Positions 26,773 to 35,408 of a stretch of 64,000 nt of DNA are shown piece after piece. Both the position numbers and the translations under genes were made by a program. Below the pieces are notes generated by a model that saw nothing but the letters and a program-made list of their open reading frames with translations, ran no database searches and had not been told where the DNA came from. How positions within the stretch are numbered: position 1 is the stretch's first letter; each line of letters opens with the position of its first letter. The stretch comes from CAYSFE01 sp964430225 (GTDB lineage Bacteria; Patescibacteriota; Dojkabacteria; GCA-016699595; JBAXKR01). The stretch spans positions 114,364 to 178,363 of the forward strand of contig CAYSFE010000001.1 in assembly GCA_964430225.1 (NCBI GenBank). The letters are read 5' to 3'.

Positions 26773-28277
26773 TATTTATATGTAACAATTGACTGTTTAG
26801 ATACAATCTTAACAGCAGTGTCAAGACGATTTTGATTTGTAGCAAAAACTGTAAATATCCTATCCCCAGTTTTAACAGTTTGATCTGGAAACTTATGGAA
26901 ATATAGTCCAGCTTCTTTAATGAAAGGATTTCCCAGTGCTCTACATACATCAAATACCGACTTGTTATCAATACCAGATATTACTCCATCTCTATCAGCT
27001 TTGTATTCATAGTGAAGAGCACCAATTTCAATATCATTAGAAGAAATATTCTCTACTCCACCTTGTTCTTTAATGATTGCTCTTAATTTCTTTTCTGCAG
27101 CCCCTGAGTTTAAAAACCCTGATGCCATCTTGTCCGCATCTTCTTTAGAGATTTTCTTAACCATAGCGATTAAATCTCCAGCTATTGAAATTGCATCTTC
27201 TTCAAGTTCACGTTCACGAGCAATAGCGTCATTTTCATATACTCTTAAAAACTCAATACACTCAAGTGCTGGTCCTACTGCATGTCCATCAATAGAGTTA
27301 ACATGCCTCTTATGTAATGCAACATTAATTCCAAAATGACTTGCAATTCTTCTAAAGCTTTCATCTACTTCTTTGTATTGTTCATCTGTAGATATTTTTG
27401 CTCCTGGACCTATTGGAATATCAAACACTACATTGTTTACTCCTTGAGCTATTTTCTTAGCCATTATACTTGCAACAAACTTGTCAATACTTTCAATACC
27501 TAGTTGTTTTTGAACCCTTATTATATGATCATCTGCAGGAGCTAAATCTAATCCTCCTCCCCATACCATGAATACTTTATTCTTTTTAATCATCTCAAGT
27601 AGTTTAGGTTTAGGAAAACTCATTTTCATTATAACTTCAAGCATATCGGTAGTAGCAGATGCTGAAGTAATAGCTCGTGAAGAAGTATTAGGAACTATGA
27701 CATCATCAAGACAAGCTAGTATTGGAACAACAAGTGGTGTAATACCTTTACCAGCTACTCCACCAATAGAATGCTTGTCTACTACTATTCCATCAAACTT
27801 AAATGTCTCCCCGTTATATGCAATAGCCTTAGTCATACTAAGTACTTCATCTTGATCAAATCCAGGAGAATATCCAGCAGCTACATAGTAAGCAGTAAGT
27901 ACAGGTCCAAGTCTATTACTAGCAATATCCTTTACAACAGTATTGATTTCATTATCAGTAAGTTTTCCTCCTAACATCTTCTTACGGATATATGCAATTG
28001 ATTCTGCTGGAGCTGATATATCTACTTGAATCATCATTAGATCTTTAAATCCAAATTTCAAGTATGTATCTGTAAACAAACCTATATGTCCTCTTGGAAC
28101 AAGTGATTCAGTAGTATCTATGACAAGTGAAACACCTTTAGGATTATCATCCCAAATCATTGTTATTGTGCTTCCTGCTACTAAACCCTCTTCATCAGCA
28201 TCCTGCTTATTGATTAAGGCAATGAGAGCATCATTTGTTTCAATATCTAGTTTTTTAGAACGTAAGAATAAAGACAT
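26772..28277 (-). CDS. AMP phosphorylase / thymidine phosphorylase family enzyme
   Basis: The enzyme belongs to the nucleoside phosphorylase-II group. The phosphate-binding DKHSIGGVAGKG is at residues 167-178, and the base/ribose site SSRAITSASATTDMLEV follows. Its length (501 aa) and the ~85-residue N-terminal extension match archaeal-type AMP phosphorylase, not the 430-440-aa bacterial thymidine/pyrimidine phosphorylases. AMP phosphorylase releases adenine and ribose-1,5-bisphosphate from AMP, feeding the RuBisCO-linked salvage route known in archaea and many CPR bacteria. The partner genes (R15P isomerase, RuBisCO) are not in this window, so pathway membership is inferred. Confidence 0.9.
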   Translation of the reverse strand: MSLFLRSKKLDIETNDALIALINKQDADEEGLVAGSTITMIWDDNPKGVSLVIDTTESLVPRGHIGLFTDTYLKFGFKDLMMIQVDISAPAESIAYIRKKMLGGKLTDNEINTVVKDIASNRLGPVLTAYYVAAGYSPGFDQDEVLSMTKAIAYNGETFKFDGIVVDKHSIGGVAGKGITPLVVPILACLDDVIVPNTSSRAITSASATTDMLEVIMKMSFPKPKLLEMIKKNKVFMVWGGGLDLAPADDHIIRVQKQLGIESIDKFVASIMAKKIAQGVNNVVFDIPIGPGAKISTDEQYKEVDESFRRIASHFGINVALHKRHVNSIDGHAVGPALECIEFLRVYENDAIARERELEEDAISIAGDLIAMVKKISKEDADKMASGFLNSGAAEKKLRAIIKEQGGVENISSNDIEIGALHYEYKADRDGVISGIDNKSVFDVCRALGNPFIKEAGLYFHKFPDQTVKTGDRIFTVFATNQNRLDTAVKIVSKQSIVTYK

Positions 28278-28289
28278 ATATGTGAAGTC

Positions 28290-28318
28290 ATTATATTTAC
28301 TATTGGGAAGGATGGCAA
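28290..28318 (-). promoter_or_regulatory. Promoter of AMP phosphorylase-ychF
   Basis: Minus strand TTGCCA (28313-28318), 17 nt, TATAAT (28290-28295). The -10 box ends 12 nt before the ATG at 28277, leaving a 5' UTR of about 6 nt. Confidence 0.65.
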
Positions 28319-28327
28319 ATTTCCATT

Positions 28328-28351
28328 CCTCTAACTATTTCTAGCTAGAGG
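28328..28351 (-). other. GAAA-tetraloop hairpin between two minus-strand genes
   Basis: A 10-bp stem with one G-T wobble (28328-28337 with 28342-28351) closes a GAAA loop on the minus strand. It follows the beta-CASP nuclease stop by about 14 nt. There is no U-tract, so it may be a 3'-end stabiliser instead of a classical terminator. Confidence 0.5.
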
Positions 28352-28364
28352 AGATTGATTTTGT

Positions 28365-29792
28365 TTAAAGCTCTATTTCTTCTTTAAACTTAGGCATCTT
28401 TATCTCTAAAGATGGTTTTACCTTAGTTACTTCTGAAGCAAAGGCTTCTGCTCTCTCAGGTTCAGCATGTACTAAGAAAAGTTTCTTAAGGTTTTCTGAG
28501 TCATATTGCTTAAAAAAGTCTATTAAGTCTCCTTGATCAGCATGAGCTGAGAATCCAAGTAGTTTCTTTACAGATCCATTTACTTTTACTCTTTTATCAT
28601 TGATCTTTACTTCAGTAGCTCCATTCATTAGTTCTCTGCCTAAAGTATCTTCAGCTTGGAAGCCTACTAATATAACAGAAGTGTTCTTTTGAGAAAGATT
28701 TATTCCTAAGTGATAAAGGATTCTACCTCCATCACACATTCCTGATCCTGCTATGATAACAACTCCTCTCTTCTTGTTTATACCCATTGAGGTTTTAGAA
28801 GAAAGAGAATTTTGAAGATATGGGAAATGGAATGCATTATCATTCTTAGCGAAACTATCTTGAATTTCCCTATTAAGATAAAGGTATGATTTCTCATATA
28901 CCTCAGTAGCTCGAATTGCGAGAGGACTATCTACAAAAACTTCTAAGTTTTCTTTTAATCTTCCACTTTGTTTTGCTTTTTTAAGTTCGAATAGTACTTC
29001 TTGAGTTCTTTGAACTGCAAAAGAGGGAATTAGAACATTACCCCCACTTGCTGTAGTTCTATTAATGATCTCAATAAGTTCATCAACAGTATCTGTTCTA
29101 TTAGGGTGATTAATGCCACCATAAAGGGATTCCATGACAATATAGTCAGGCTTAAAGTCTTTAGATGGAGAAAAGACTTTTACAAGTCCTTGTCCTCTAT
29201 GACCAATATCACCTGAGAATAGAATATTTTTACTTTCTCCCTTATCTTTAATAGTGATTTGTAAACTTACTGCTCCTAATATATGTCCTGCATCTACCAT
29301 TTTAAATGATAAAGAGTCATTTACTACTGTGTTTGTATCTAATTCAATTGGATCAAACATTGTTAGTGTTTTAGTTACATCAGCATTTGAATAGATAAAC
29401 TCTGCTAGATGTCCATAAGTATCAGCAAGTGATGGATGTCCATCAACTATACTATTCTTCTTATGGTAAGTTTTTAAGTTCTGTTCTTGAATCTTTGCAG
29501 AATCAAAAAGAAGTAACTCTACTAGTCTTCGAGTTGGAATTGAACAGTAAATCTTACCGTTAAATCCATTTCTTACTAGTTTTGGAATTAATCCACAATG
29601 ATCAATATGTGTATGTGTTAGAAACACAAAATCTACTTTTGATGGATCAAAATTATATTTTTCATAGTTATATTTTTCTATATCATTACCTTGAAACATT
29701 CCAGCGTCAACTATGAAGCTAAATGTATCAGTTTCTACTAGGTAGCAACTTCCTGTTACCATTTCGGATGCTCCTAAAAATCTTATTTTCAT
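28365..29792 (-). CDS. Beta-CASP metallo-beta-lactamase RNA nuclease
   Basis: The protein combines an MBL domain with HxHxDH at residues 60-65 (THTHIDHCGL) and a beta-CASP domain. The later motifs are GDIGHRGQGL (metal Asp), VLIPSFAVQRTQE, GSGMCDGGRILYHL and the final FSAHADQGDL and LVHAEPE. This is the YSH1/CPSF73-like group of RNA 3'-end processing and degrading enzymes, and the cytoplasmic product may serve RNA turnover. Length is 475 aa. It is not RNase J, which has a different C-terminus. Confidence 0.93.
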   Translation of the reverse strand: MKIRFLGASEMVTGSCYLVETDTFSFIVDAGMFQGNDIEKYNYEKYNFDPSKVDFVFLTHTHIDHCGLIPKLVRNGFNGKIYCSIPTRRLVELLLFDSAKIQEQNLKTYHKKNSIVDGHPSLADTYGHLAEFIYSNADVTKTLTMFDPIELDTNTVVNDSLSFKMVDAGHILGAVSLQITIKDKGESKNILFSGDIGHRGQGLVKVFSPSKDFKPDYIVMESLYGGINHPNRTDTVDELIEIINRTTASGGNVLIPSFAVQRTQEVLFELKKAKQSGRLKENLEVFVDSPLAIRATEVYEKSYLYLNREIQDSFAKNDNAFHFPYLQNSLSSKTSMGINKKRGVVIIAGSGMCDGGRILYHLGINLSQKNTSVILVGFQAEDTLGRELMNGATEVKINDKRVKVNGSVKKLLGFSAHADQGDLIDFFKQYDSENLKKLFLVHAEPERAEAFASEVTKVKPSLEIKMPKFKEEIEL

Positions 29793-29805
29793 TTCTAAAA
29801 ATTAA

Positions 29806-30414
29806 TTAATTAAATTGTTTTCTACTTTCAATGGCGGAAGATAGGGTGTCTGTATCTATGTAGTCTATATCAGATCCCCTTGGAACTCCCATTGCTAGCC
29901 TAGAGTAACTAACAGCTGAGTTTTTTCCTATCTCACGTTCTATAAAAAGCATTGTCGACTCGCCTTCAAGTGATGGATTTAGAGCAAATATTACTTCTAA
30001 AGAGGAGGATTTAGAAATCAGTTCTTTAAGTCTATCGATCAGGCCTTTTATTCTTAGATTCTCCGGCATAATATTATTAAGCGGAGATATCAACCCCTCT
30101 ATTATATAGTAATATCCCTTAAAAGATCCAGTGTTTTCTATAACTACACTATCAAAGTAATCTTCCACCACCATTATCTTATTACTCTCACGTGTATTAT
30201 CAGAACATATATTACACATCTCTTCATCAGATATACTATTACACTTAAGACATTTCTTTAAATGAGTTATTCCAGAAAGTGATTCTCGAATGATTTCTAT
30301 CTTAGATGGGTATTTGAACAAACTCAAAGCTATCCTACCTGCCATCTTAGGTCCTATGCCAGGTAGACTCTCAAGCTCACTAATGAGATTTTGAAGAGAT
30401 TTCGGATAAGTCAT
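29806..30414 (-). CDS. recR: Recombination mediator protein RecR
   Basis: RecR works with RecF/RecO to load RecA. It shows an N-terminal HhH (LESLPGIGPKMAGRIALSLF), a four-Cys zinc finger (CLKCNSISDEEMCNIC) and a Toprim domain (KIMVVEDYFD). Length is 202 aa. The start directly follows the ybaB stop, and GGAGG, contributed by the last ybaB codons, lies 7 nt upstream. Confidence 0.96.
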   Translation of the reverse strand: MTYPKSLQNLISELESLPGIGPKMAGRIALSLFKYPSKIEIIRESLSGITHLKKCLKCNSISDEEMCNICSDNTRESNKIMVVEDYFDSVVIENTGSFKGYYYIIEGLISPLNNIMPENLRIKGLIDRLKELISKSSSLEVIFALNPSLEGESTMLFIEREIGKNSAVSYSRLAMGVPRGSDIDYIDTDTLSSAIESRKQFN

Positions 30415-30714
30415 TTAGTTGCCTCCAAGCATTCCCTTTAATTTATCCATATCCATATCTTTAGCCATTTCTTTTTGTAGTTTCTTTTGAGCATCTTTGA
30501 AAGCTTCTTTCATCTGCTTTATTAAACTATCTTTAAGAAGTGGGTTTAATACTTCATCAGAAATACTCATATCAAGTATTTCTTGAGTACCATCTATAGT
30601 TACCTCTACTTGTTCTTCTTTAGATTTTCCAATAATGGTAATCTTTTTCATTTGATCTTGAAGTTTCATAGCCTCAGATCTCATTTTCATTAAGTCTTTT
30701 ATTCCTCCTAACAT
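30415..30714 (-). CDS. ybaB: YbaB/EbfC nucleoid-associated protein
   Basis: A 99-aa protein of the YbaB/EbfC family, dimeric and DNA-binding. It carries LMKMRSEAMKLQDQMKKI, the central strand pair VEVTIDGTQEILDMSI and a Lys/Met-rich C-terminus. The conserved order dnaX-ybaB-recR supports the call. Confidence 0.94.
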   Translation of the reverse strand: MLGGIKDLMKMRSEAMKLQDQMKKITIIGKSKEEQVEVTIDGTQEILDMSISDEVLNPLLKDSLIKQMKEAFKDAQKKLQKEMAKDMDMDKLKGMLGGN

Positions 30715-30735
30715 AAGATTATTAATAATAGGTAA

Positions 30736-32241
30736 TTACATCAGATCAGCGAATACGTCTTTGACTATATCAGGTTTTTTCTCATCGTCAATACTAGTTC
30801 CAACATATGTATCAAGTATCATTCTACTACCAGTAAGTTTTTTTAGCTCGTCTTCTATCATTTCTTTACTCTTACCATTATCTATTTTAGATTTATGGAA
30901 AGCATATTTAAGTTTGAGTCTAATGACATTCCCCTCTACGTTATCTATTACAGCTTGTGAAAGGAAAGATGCTAAGTGTACATTACGTGCTCTAATACCA
31001 GTAAGTAAATCAAGCCACACCCCTTTAACAGCCATATATTTATCAGTAACTTCTGTTTTAGCCATATCCACCTTCTCAATATTATTTACAACTTCTTCTT
31101 GAACTACCTTTTCATCTTTATCTTCCTTCTTTTCTGAAACAACAGTTTTTTCTTCTATTCTATCTTCTTTTGTTTTAGAGGGTTTAGATTCACTCTCTAT
31201 TTCCTTTTTCTCAACTTTCTTTTCTTTCTTATTACTTAGGTTATATATACATAGCTCCATTGCAAGATCATCATAGTCAGTAAGTCTTAATTTCTTTTCT
31301 AGTTCTAGAAAACTTTCAAGGATTTCATATATTCTCTCCTCAGAATATTTAGATATTCCTAATGCTTTCTCAGAATACCTAATGAGTTGAGAAGTAAGGT
31401 TTGATGGAGAAACACCAGATATTAAAATTTCTTTTAATATCCCCTGTGATTTTTCGTTATTCCCTTCATATATACTTTCAAATAATGTTGTTAATTCTTT
31501 TATCTGAGATAATCCTAAAATTCTTAAGGCCATATCTTGACTTACTTTTACATTATCTTCTGAGTGGTTTATGAGCTTTTGAAGAATACTTTGAGAATCT
31601 CTAAAGCTTCCCCTTCCCATCTCAGCAATAGTATCTAATACTTCGTCTTCAATATTCTTTTTCTCTAAACTAGAAATGTTTCTTAATACATCCTTAAGAT
31701 TTGTGAGCGTTGCAAGTTTAAAATCAAACCTTTGACACCTAGATAGTATGGTTATCGGGACCTTTGTTACTTCAGTAGTTGCAAGGATAAACAAAGCATG
31801 GGTTGGAGGCTCTTCTAGGGTCTTTAAAAGGGCATTAAAGGCATCTTTAGAGAGCATATGAACCTCATCTATGATATATACCTTTCTTTTAAATTGGATA
31901 GGTGCAAAGCTTATCTTTTCCTTTAGTATCTTAATATCATCAATACTCCTATTTGATGCTGCATCTATTTCAACAAAATCTAAACTTTTTCCTTCTTGGA
32001 ATAGCTTACAGTTATCACATTTACCACAAGGATTACCATCCACTAAAGAAGTACAATTTACGGCTTTAGCAAGTATTCTACCTACTGAAGTCTTACCAGT
32101 ACCACGTGGACCAATCAATATATATGACTGACCAACTTTTCCTTTTACAAGCTGTGCTTTTAATACATCCACAATATGTGATTGTCCAACTACACTACTA
32201 AAATCTTGAGGTCTATATTTTCGGTATAAAGTATCTGACAT
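30736..32241 (-). CDS. dnaX: DNA polymerase III subunit gamma/tau
   Basis: DnaX is the clamp-loader ATPase. It begins LYRKYRPQDFSSVVGQ, with Walker A GPRGTGKTSVGR, a zinc module with CGKCDNC, Walker B IIDEVHML and the SRC motif (ILSRCQRFDFK). A Lys/Glu-rich linker (residues ~350-405) precedes a C-terminal domain of about 95 aa. Length of 501 aa is short for tau but contains the full clamp-loader part. It starts the dnaX-ybaB-recR unit. Confidence 0.96.
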   Translation of the reverse strand: MSDTLYRKYRPQDFSSVVGQSHIVDVLKAQLVKGKVGQSYILIGPRGTGKTSVGRILAKAVNCTSLVDGNPCGKCDNCKLFQEGKSLDFVEIDAASNRSIDDIKILKEKISFAPIQFKRKVYIIDEVHMLSKDAFNALLKTLEEPPTHALFILATTEVTKVPITILSRCQRFDFKLATLTNLKDVLRNISSLEKKNIEDEVLDTIAEMGRGSFRDSQSILQKLINHSEDNVKVSQDMALRILGLSQIKELTTLFESIYEGNNEKSQGILKEILISGVSPSNLTSQLIRYSEKALGISKYSEERIYEILESFLELEKKLRLTDYDDLAMELCIYNLSNKKEKKVEKKEIESESKPSKTKEDRIEEKTVVSEKKEDKDEKVVQEEVVNNIEKVDMAKTEVTDKYMAVKGVWLDLLTGIRARNVHLASFLSQAVIDNVEGNVIRLKLKYAFHKSKIDNGKSKEMIEDELKKLTGSRMILDTYVGTSIDDEKKPDIVKDVFADLM

Positions 32242-32291
32242 ATATCATGAGAATATATCAGGATATATTTGTAATGGGAAGAAAAATCCAA

Positions 32292-32813
32292 TTAATTACT
32301 AGAACTCACTACTCTACTTGCAAGATTCATAAGATAATTTTCTAGCCTCTCACTATGTGGAAGAACAGGAAATAATAGAAAACCTTCAATTGGATTTACT
32401 TGAAAGAAATGATATGTGTCCGTTGGTCCTGGTTTAAATTCTGGGGGAGTTATTAGATCAAAAAGAAATGAAGGTGTTGCTATACCCTTTACAGCTAGTC
32501 TTGCCATTTCACTCAAATCAGAATCAGGAGTTCTTGGGTCTTTTTTTAATGATTCTTTAATATTTGGTCTAAACATTACACTACCTTCAACCAGAACAGC
32601 CCTTCCCACTGCAAGCCAATATTTCCCTTCTAGAACGGTTGGCATACCATTTTCCAAGGATGCACTATCATAGTCTGATAAATCTTGTGCAGTTAATGCA
32701 AGTCTAGAGTAAACAATCCTTCTCATACTTCCATCAAGCCTAGGAAGAAGGACACTTCCTAATACAGGTTCATTTAACAGAAAATGATGCTCATAAGTTG
32801 GATATATAGCCAT
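32292..32813 (-). CDS. Unknown protein, paralogue of the upstream gene (copy B)
   Basis: This 173-aa protein is not recognised, but it resembles its neighbour at 32855-33403. Both contain an LALTxxDL/I segment (SRLALTAQDLSDYD), a VLxGxxxxAVGR segment (VLEGKYWLAVGR), a FxP strand and a C-terminal helix preceded by a phenylalanine-rich strand. It is soluble and beta-rich, without signal peptide. Identity between the copies is low, so the duplication is old. It lies 41 nt after copy A, on the same strand. Confidence 0.75.
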   Translation of the reverse strand: MAIYPTYEHHFLLNEPVLGSVLLPRLDGSMRRIVYSRLALTAQDLSDYDSASLENGMPTVLEGKYWLAVGRAVLVEGSVMFRPNIKESLKKDPRTPDSDLSEMARLAVKGIATPSFLFDLITPPEFKPGPTDTYHFFQVNPIEGFLLFPVLPHSERLENYLMNLASRVVSSSN

Positions 32814-32854
32814 AATAAAATATTAAAATATAATTAGAACCATTGCTCAATTAA

Positions 32855-33403
32855 CTATTTTGCTAAATCATTCTCTCCTTGACAAACAGCAATTGGAGAT
32901 GTTTTTGGAAGCACGTTCCCTGCTATTGCCAAAAATAATTCTTTTGCTCTTTCCCTGACAGTAAATATCTCATAAAGCACAAACTCTGCATGTTTAAGGG
33001 GTTCAGAATTATTACCATTTAAGGCAATTCCTGCAATCATACTTTCTTCATGTAACTTAAACTCAAATCTAGCACCATTTCTTATAAGAAATATTTCATC
33101 AGCACCTGGTAAGCCAGTTCCAACTACATTAGGATCAACGACTAAATGATTTGATTCTGGATAAAATAAAAACCAATCCCCTGGCTTTTCTTGTTCAACA
33201 CGACCAACAGCATAGAAACCATTTCCCTTTAGAACAACTCTTAATCCAGAATGTCCAGTGGCTTCTAAATCTACTATGTCTTTACGTGTTAAAGCAAGAT
33301 GAGCAAACATTACTGGGTTATCTTCTCCTGGAAATACTATTCCTTTTAATAAACCTAAATGCATATTTACGATAGTTCCTTGTAATTCTTGTACTTGTGG
33401 CAT
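32855..33403 (-). CDS. Unknown protein, paralogue of the downstream gene (copy A)
   Basis: This 182-aa protein is not recognised. It shares with the next gene the blocks AHLALTRKDIVDLE, VLKGNGFYAVGR and a C-terminal EFVLYEIFTVRERAKELF helix. The fold seems beta-rich and soluble. It starts only 12 nt after the rpsU terminator, with an A/T-rich TAATAT box between, so it either has a weak promoter or depends on readthrough. There is no clue to function. Confidence 0.75.
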   Translation of the reverse strand: MPQVQELQGTIVNMHLGLLKGIVFPGEDNPVMFAHLALTRKDIVDLEATGHSGLRVVLKGNGFYAVGRVEQEKPGDWFLFYPESNHLVVDPNVVGTGLPGADEIFLIRNGARFEFKLHEESMIAGIALNGNNSEPLKHAEFVLYEIFTVRERAKELFLAIAGNVLPKTSPIAVCQGENDLAK

Positions 33404-33414
33404 TTAAATAGATA

Positions 33415-33449
33415 TTAAAAATAAAAAACCCCGCTTTTTTAGAGCGGGG
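33415..33449 (-). terminator. Terminator of the rpsB-tsf-frr-rseP-rpsU operon
   Basis: On the minus strand, stem CCCCGCT/AGCGGGG (33443-33449 with 33429-33435) is followed by TTTTTT and further T-rich sequence. It starts 7 nt after the rpsU stop. Confidence 0.92.
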
Positions 33450-33455
33450 CTATTG

Positions 33456-33677
33456 TTATCTTCTAGGAGTTCCTTTTGAGGCTCTCCTTCTTAGAGCTTG
33501 TCTTCTCTTTCTTTTTCTTTTAGCAAACTCTTTTTTTACTGATGCTAATCTTTGAGAATCAGTTCTATACATGGTTCTCTCTTTTAGAGTATCCATAATA
33601 TTCTCTCTTAAAACTTCTCTATGAAGTCTTCTTAAAGCTGCATCTATTGGTTCATCTGCATTTACTACTACTGACAT
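33456..33677 (-). CDS. rpsU: Ribosomal protein bS21
   Basis: bS21 binds near the 3' end of 16S rRNA on the 30S platform. It starts MSVVVNADEPIDAALRRLHR and ends in an Arg/Lys-rich helix. ATG at 33677 is chosen over a GTG 9 nt upstream because GGAGGTGA, nearly a full complement of the anti-SD, lies 6-8 nt before it. This SD is made of the last codons of rseP, whose TGA stop is inside it. It is one of very few strong SDs in the window. A terminator follows. Confidence 0.95.
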   Translation of the reverse strand: MSVVVNADEPIDAALRRLHREVLRENIMDTLKERTMYRTDSQRLASVKKEFAKRKRKRRQALRRRASKGTPRR

Positions 33678-33682
33678 TACAT

Positions 33683-34858
33683 TCACCTCCCGAATAACTT
33701 AGATAAAGAATCAATTACATTTTGAATAAATCCAAACTGTAAGAAATCACGAAGTAATAATATCACAAAGAGACCCATTAAAGCTATGTATCCTGCCCCA
33801 ACAAACCTATTTAGCCATTTATCAGATAATTTCTTTCTTGTAATGGTCTCAATGACTACTAAAAGGATGTATCCACCATCTAATGCTGGTATTGGTAGTA
33901 GGTTAAATATACCTACCGATAAGGAGATTGCAGCACATAGCTCAAGAACATTTAAAAAATAGCTAGCTTCTATAAACTTGTATGTATATCTTGTAGCTTG
34001 GACTATTGTTCCAGTTCCCTCACTTATCTTATTGAATGATCTATCCTTAAATGATTGTGAAATTAGATTACCAAACAAAGCTAAATTGTATTTTGTATAG
34101 TTTAGAGTATGAGCAATTGGAGCAAGTAGTTTATTACCTGAATAGTCGAGTCTATATACCTCTCCTGGAATTACAACTCCAATAATTGGAAATCCTTCAG
34201 CATTCTTTTCAGTCACAAGAACTTTATATTCTTTTATTGTAAGATCTTGAAGCTTTTGAAGCTTAATAGTTACCTCTTTACTAAAGTTTGATCTAATTAC
34301 ACTTTTAAATTCATCAATGTTATATACCTTTTTACCATTCATTTCTAAGACTATAGAGTTTTGAGGAAGTCCTGCTTTTGCTGCTGCCATTCCATCCTCA
34401 AGTGCTGATATTCTAGGAAGTTCTTCCACTATACTTACATTATCAAACTTCATAGAAATATCTTCAGATTTAGGCATGATCACAACAAAATTTGTGATAA
34501 GAAGATAGATTGAGAAAATGATAATACCAAGTATTGCATTCATCACTACTCCATTTATGAGTATAAAGATCTTTTGAAGAGGTTTCTTAGTAGAAAAACT
34601 ATCAGGCTCATCTATATGCCCTTCTTGTCCATGTACTTTTACATACCCACCTAATGGAAGAAGATTAAGTCTAAAAAGTGTTCCTTTCCATTTCTTCCCA
34701 ATTAACATCTTACCCATTCCAAATGCAAACTCATCCACTCTAACTCCACAAAGTTTAGAAGCAATGTAATGCCCAAATTCATGAATAGTAACAACTATTC
34801 CAATTAGGAGAGTCATAACAATGATTGTTTGAAACAAGGCAGGTATGTCTATTGGCAT
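33683..34858 (-). CDS. rseP: RseP/site-2 intramembrane metalloprotease
   Basis: Site-2 proteases cut single-pass membrane proteins inside the bilayer. The zinc site HEFGH is in the first membrane segment, and the second motif NLLPIPALDGGYIL is in a late one. A PDZ-like domain lies between them (EDGMAAAKAGLPQNSIVL), and four membrane segments are apparent. Length is 391 aa. The gene sits 1 nt after frr, and its 3' end carries the rpsU SD. Confidence 0.95.
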   Translation of the reverse strand: MPIDIPALFQTIIVMTLLIGIVVTIHEFGHYIASKLCGVRVDEFAFGMGKMLIGKKWKGTLFRLNLLPLGGYVKVHGQEGHIDEPDSFSTKKPLQKIFILINGVVMNAILGIIIFSIYLLITNFVVIMPKSEDISMKFDNVSIVEELPRISALEDGMAAAKAGLPQNSIVLEMNGKKVYNIDEFKSVIRSNFSKEVTIKLQKLQDLTIKEYKVLVTEKNAEGFPIIGVVIPGEVYRLDYSGNKLLAPIAHTLNYTKYNLALFGNLISQSFKDRSFNKISEGTGTIVQATRYTYKFIEASYFLNVLELCAAISLSVGIFNLLPIPALDGGYILLVVIETITRKKLSDKWLNRFVGAGYIALMGLFVILLLRDFLQFGFIQNVIDSLSKLFGR

Positions 34859-34859
34859 G

Positions 34860-35402
34860 TTATATTGTCATTAATTTTTTCTCTTTATCGCTAAGTATCG
34901 TGTCCACTTCTTTATTTGCATTGTCTACATCTAATTGTAATTTCTTTTCTTCTACTTTTAATTGATCTTCTGTTAAAAGACCATCTTTTTTGCTCTTATC
35001 AAGTTCTTGCATTATCTCTTTTCTTAATTGTCTTAGACTTACCTTTGCCTCTTCTGCCTTAGCTCCACATAGTTTTACAAATTCCTTTCTTTTTTCTTCA
35101 TTTAAAGGTGGGAAGATTAGTTTAAGAGATTCAGAATCTACAACAGGATTTACTCCTAAGTTAGAAGCTTGAATAGCTTTTTGAATATCTTGAATAAGGC
35201 TCTTGTCCCAAGGTGATATTACTATCATATTTGAATCTACTGTAGAAATTGATGCTACTTGATTAAGAGGTGTAGGAGATCCGTATGCTTCAACCATAAC
35301 CCCATCAAGAAGTTCACTTCCTGGTCTACCAGCACGTACCTTAGAAAACTCATCTTTAAGATGATCTAGTGCTTTTACTTTTCCAATATTAAAATCATTC
35401 AT
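34860..35402 (-). CDS. frr: Ribosome recycling factor
   Basis: RRF splits post-termination ribosomes together with EF-G. It has conserved KVRAGRPGSELLDGVMVEAYG, the ISPWDKSLIQDIQKAI segment and FPPLNEEKRKEFVKLC. Length of 180 aa is slightly short but complete. It follows tsf by 6 nt. pyrH, usually placed between these genes, is missing. Confidence 0.96.
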   Translation of the reverse strand: MNDFNIGKVKALDHLKDEFSKVRAGRPGSELLDGVMVEAYGSPTPLNQVASISTVDSNMIVISPWDKSLIQDIQKAIQASNLGVNPVVDSESLKLIFPPLNEEKRKEFVKLCGAKAEEAKVSLRQLRKEIMQELDKSKKDGLLTEDQLKVEEKKLQLDVDNANKEVDTILSDKEKKLMTI

Positions 35403-35408
35403 ATACTT

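Noticed and set aside
31180..31240. Possible programmed frameshift in dnaX for a gamma form
   Set aside because: The A-rich linker has short A runs but no clear slippery heptamer with a downstream stem and SD-like stimulator.
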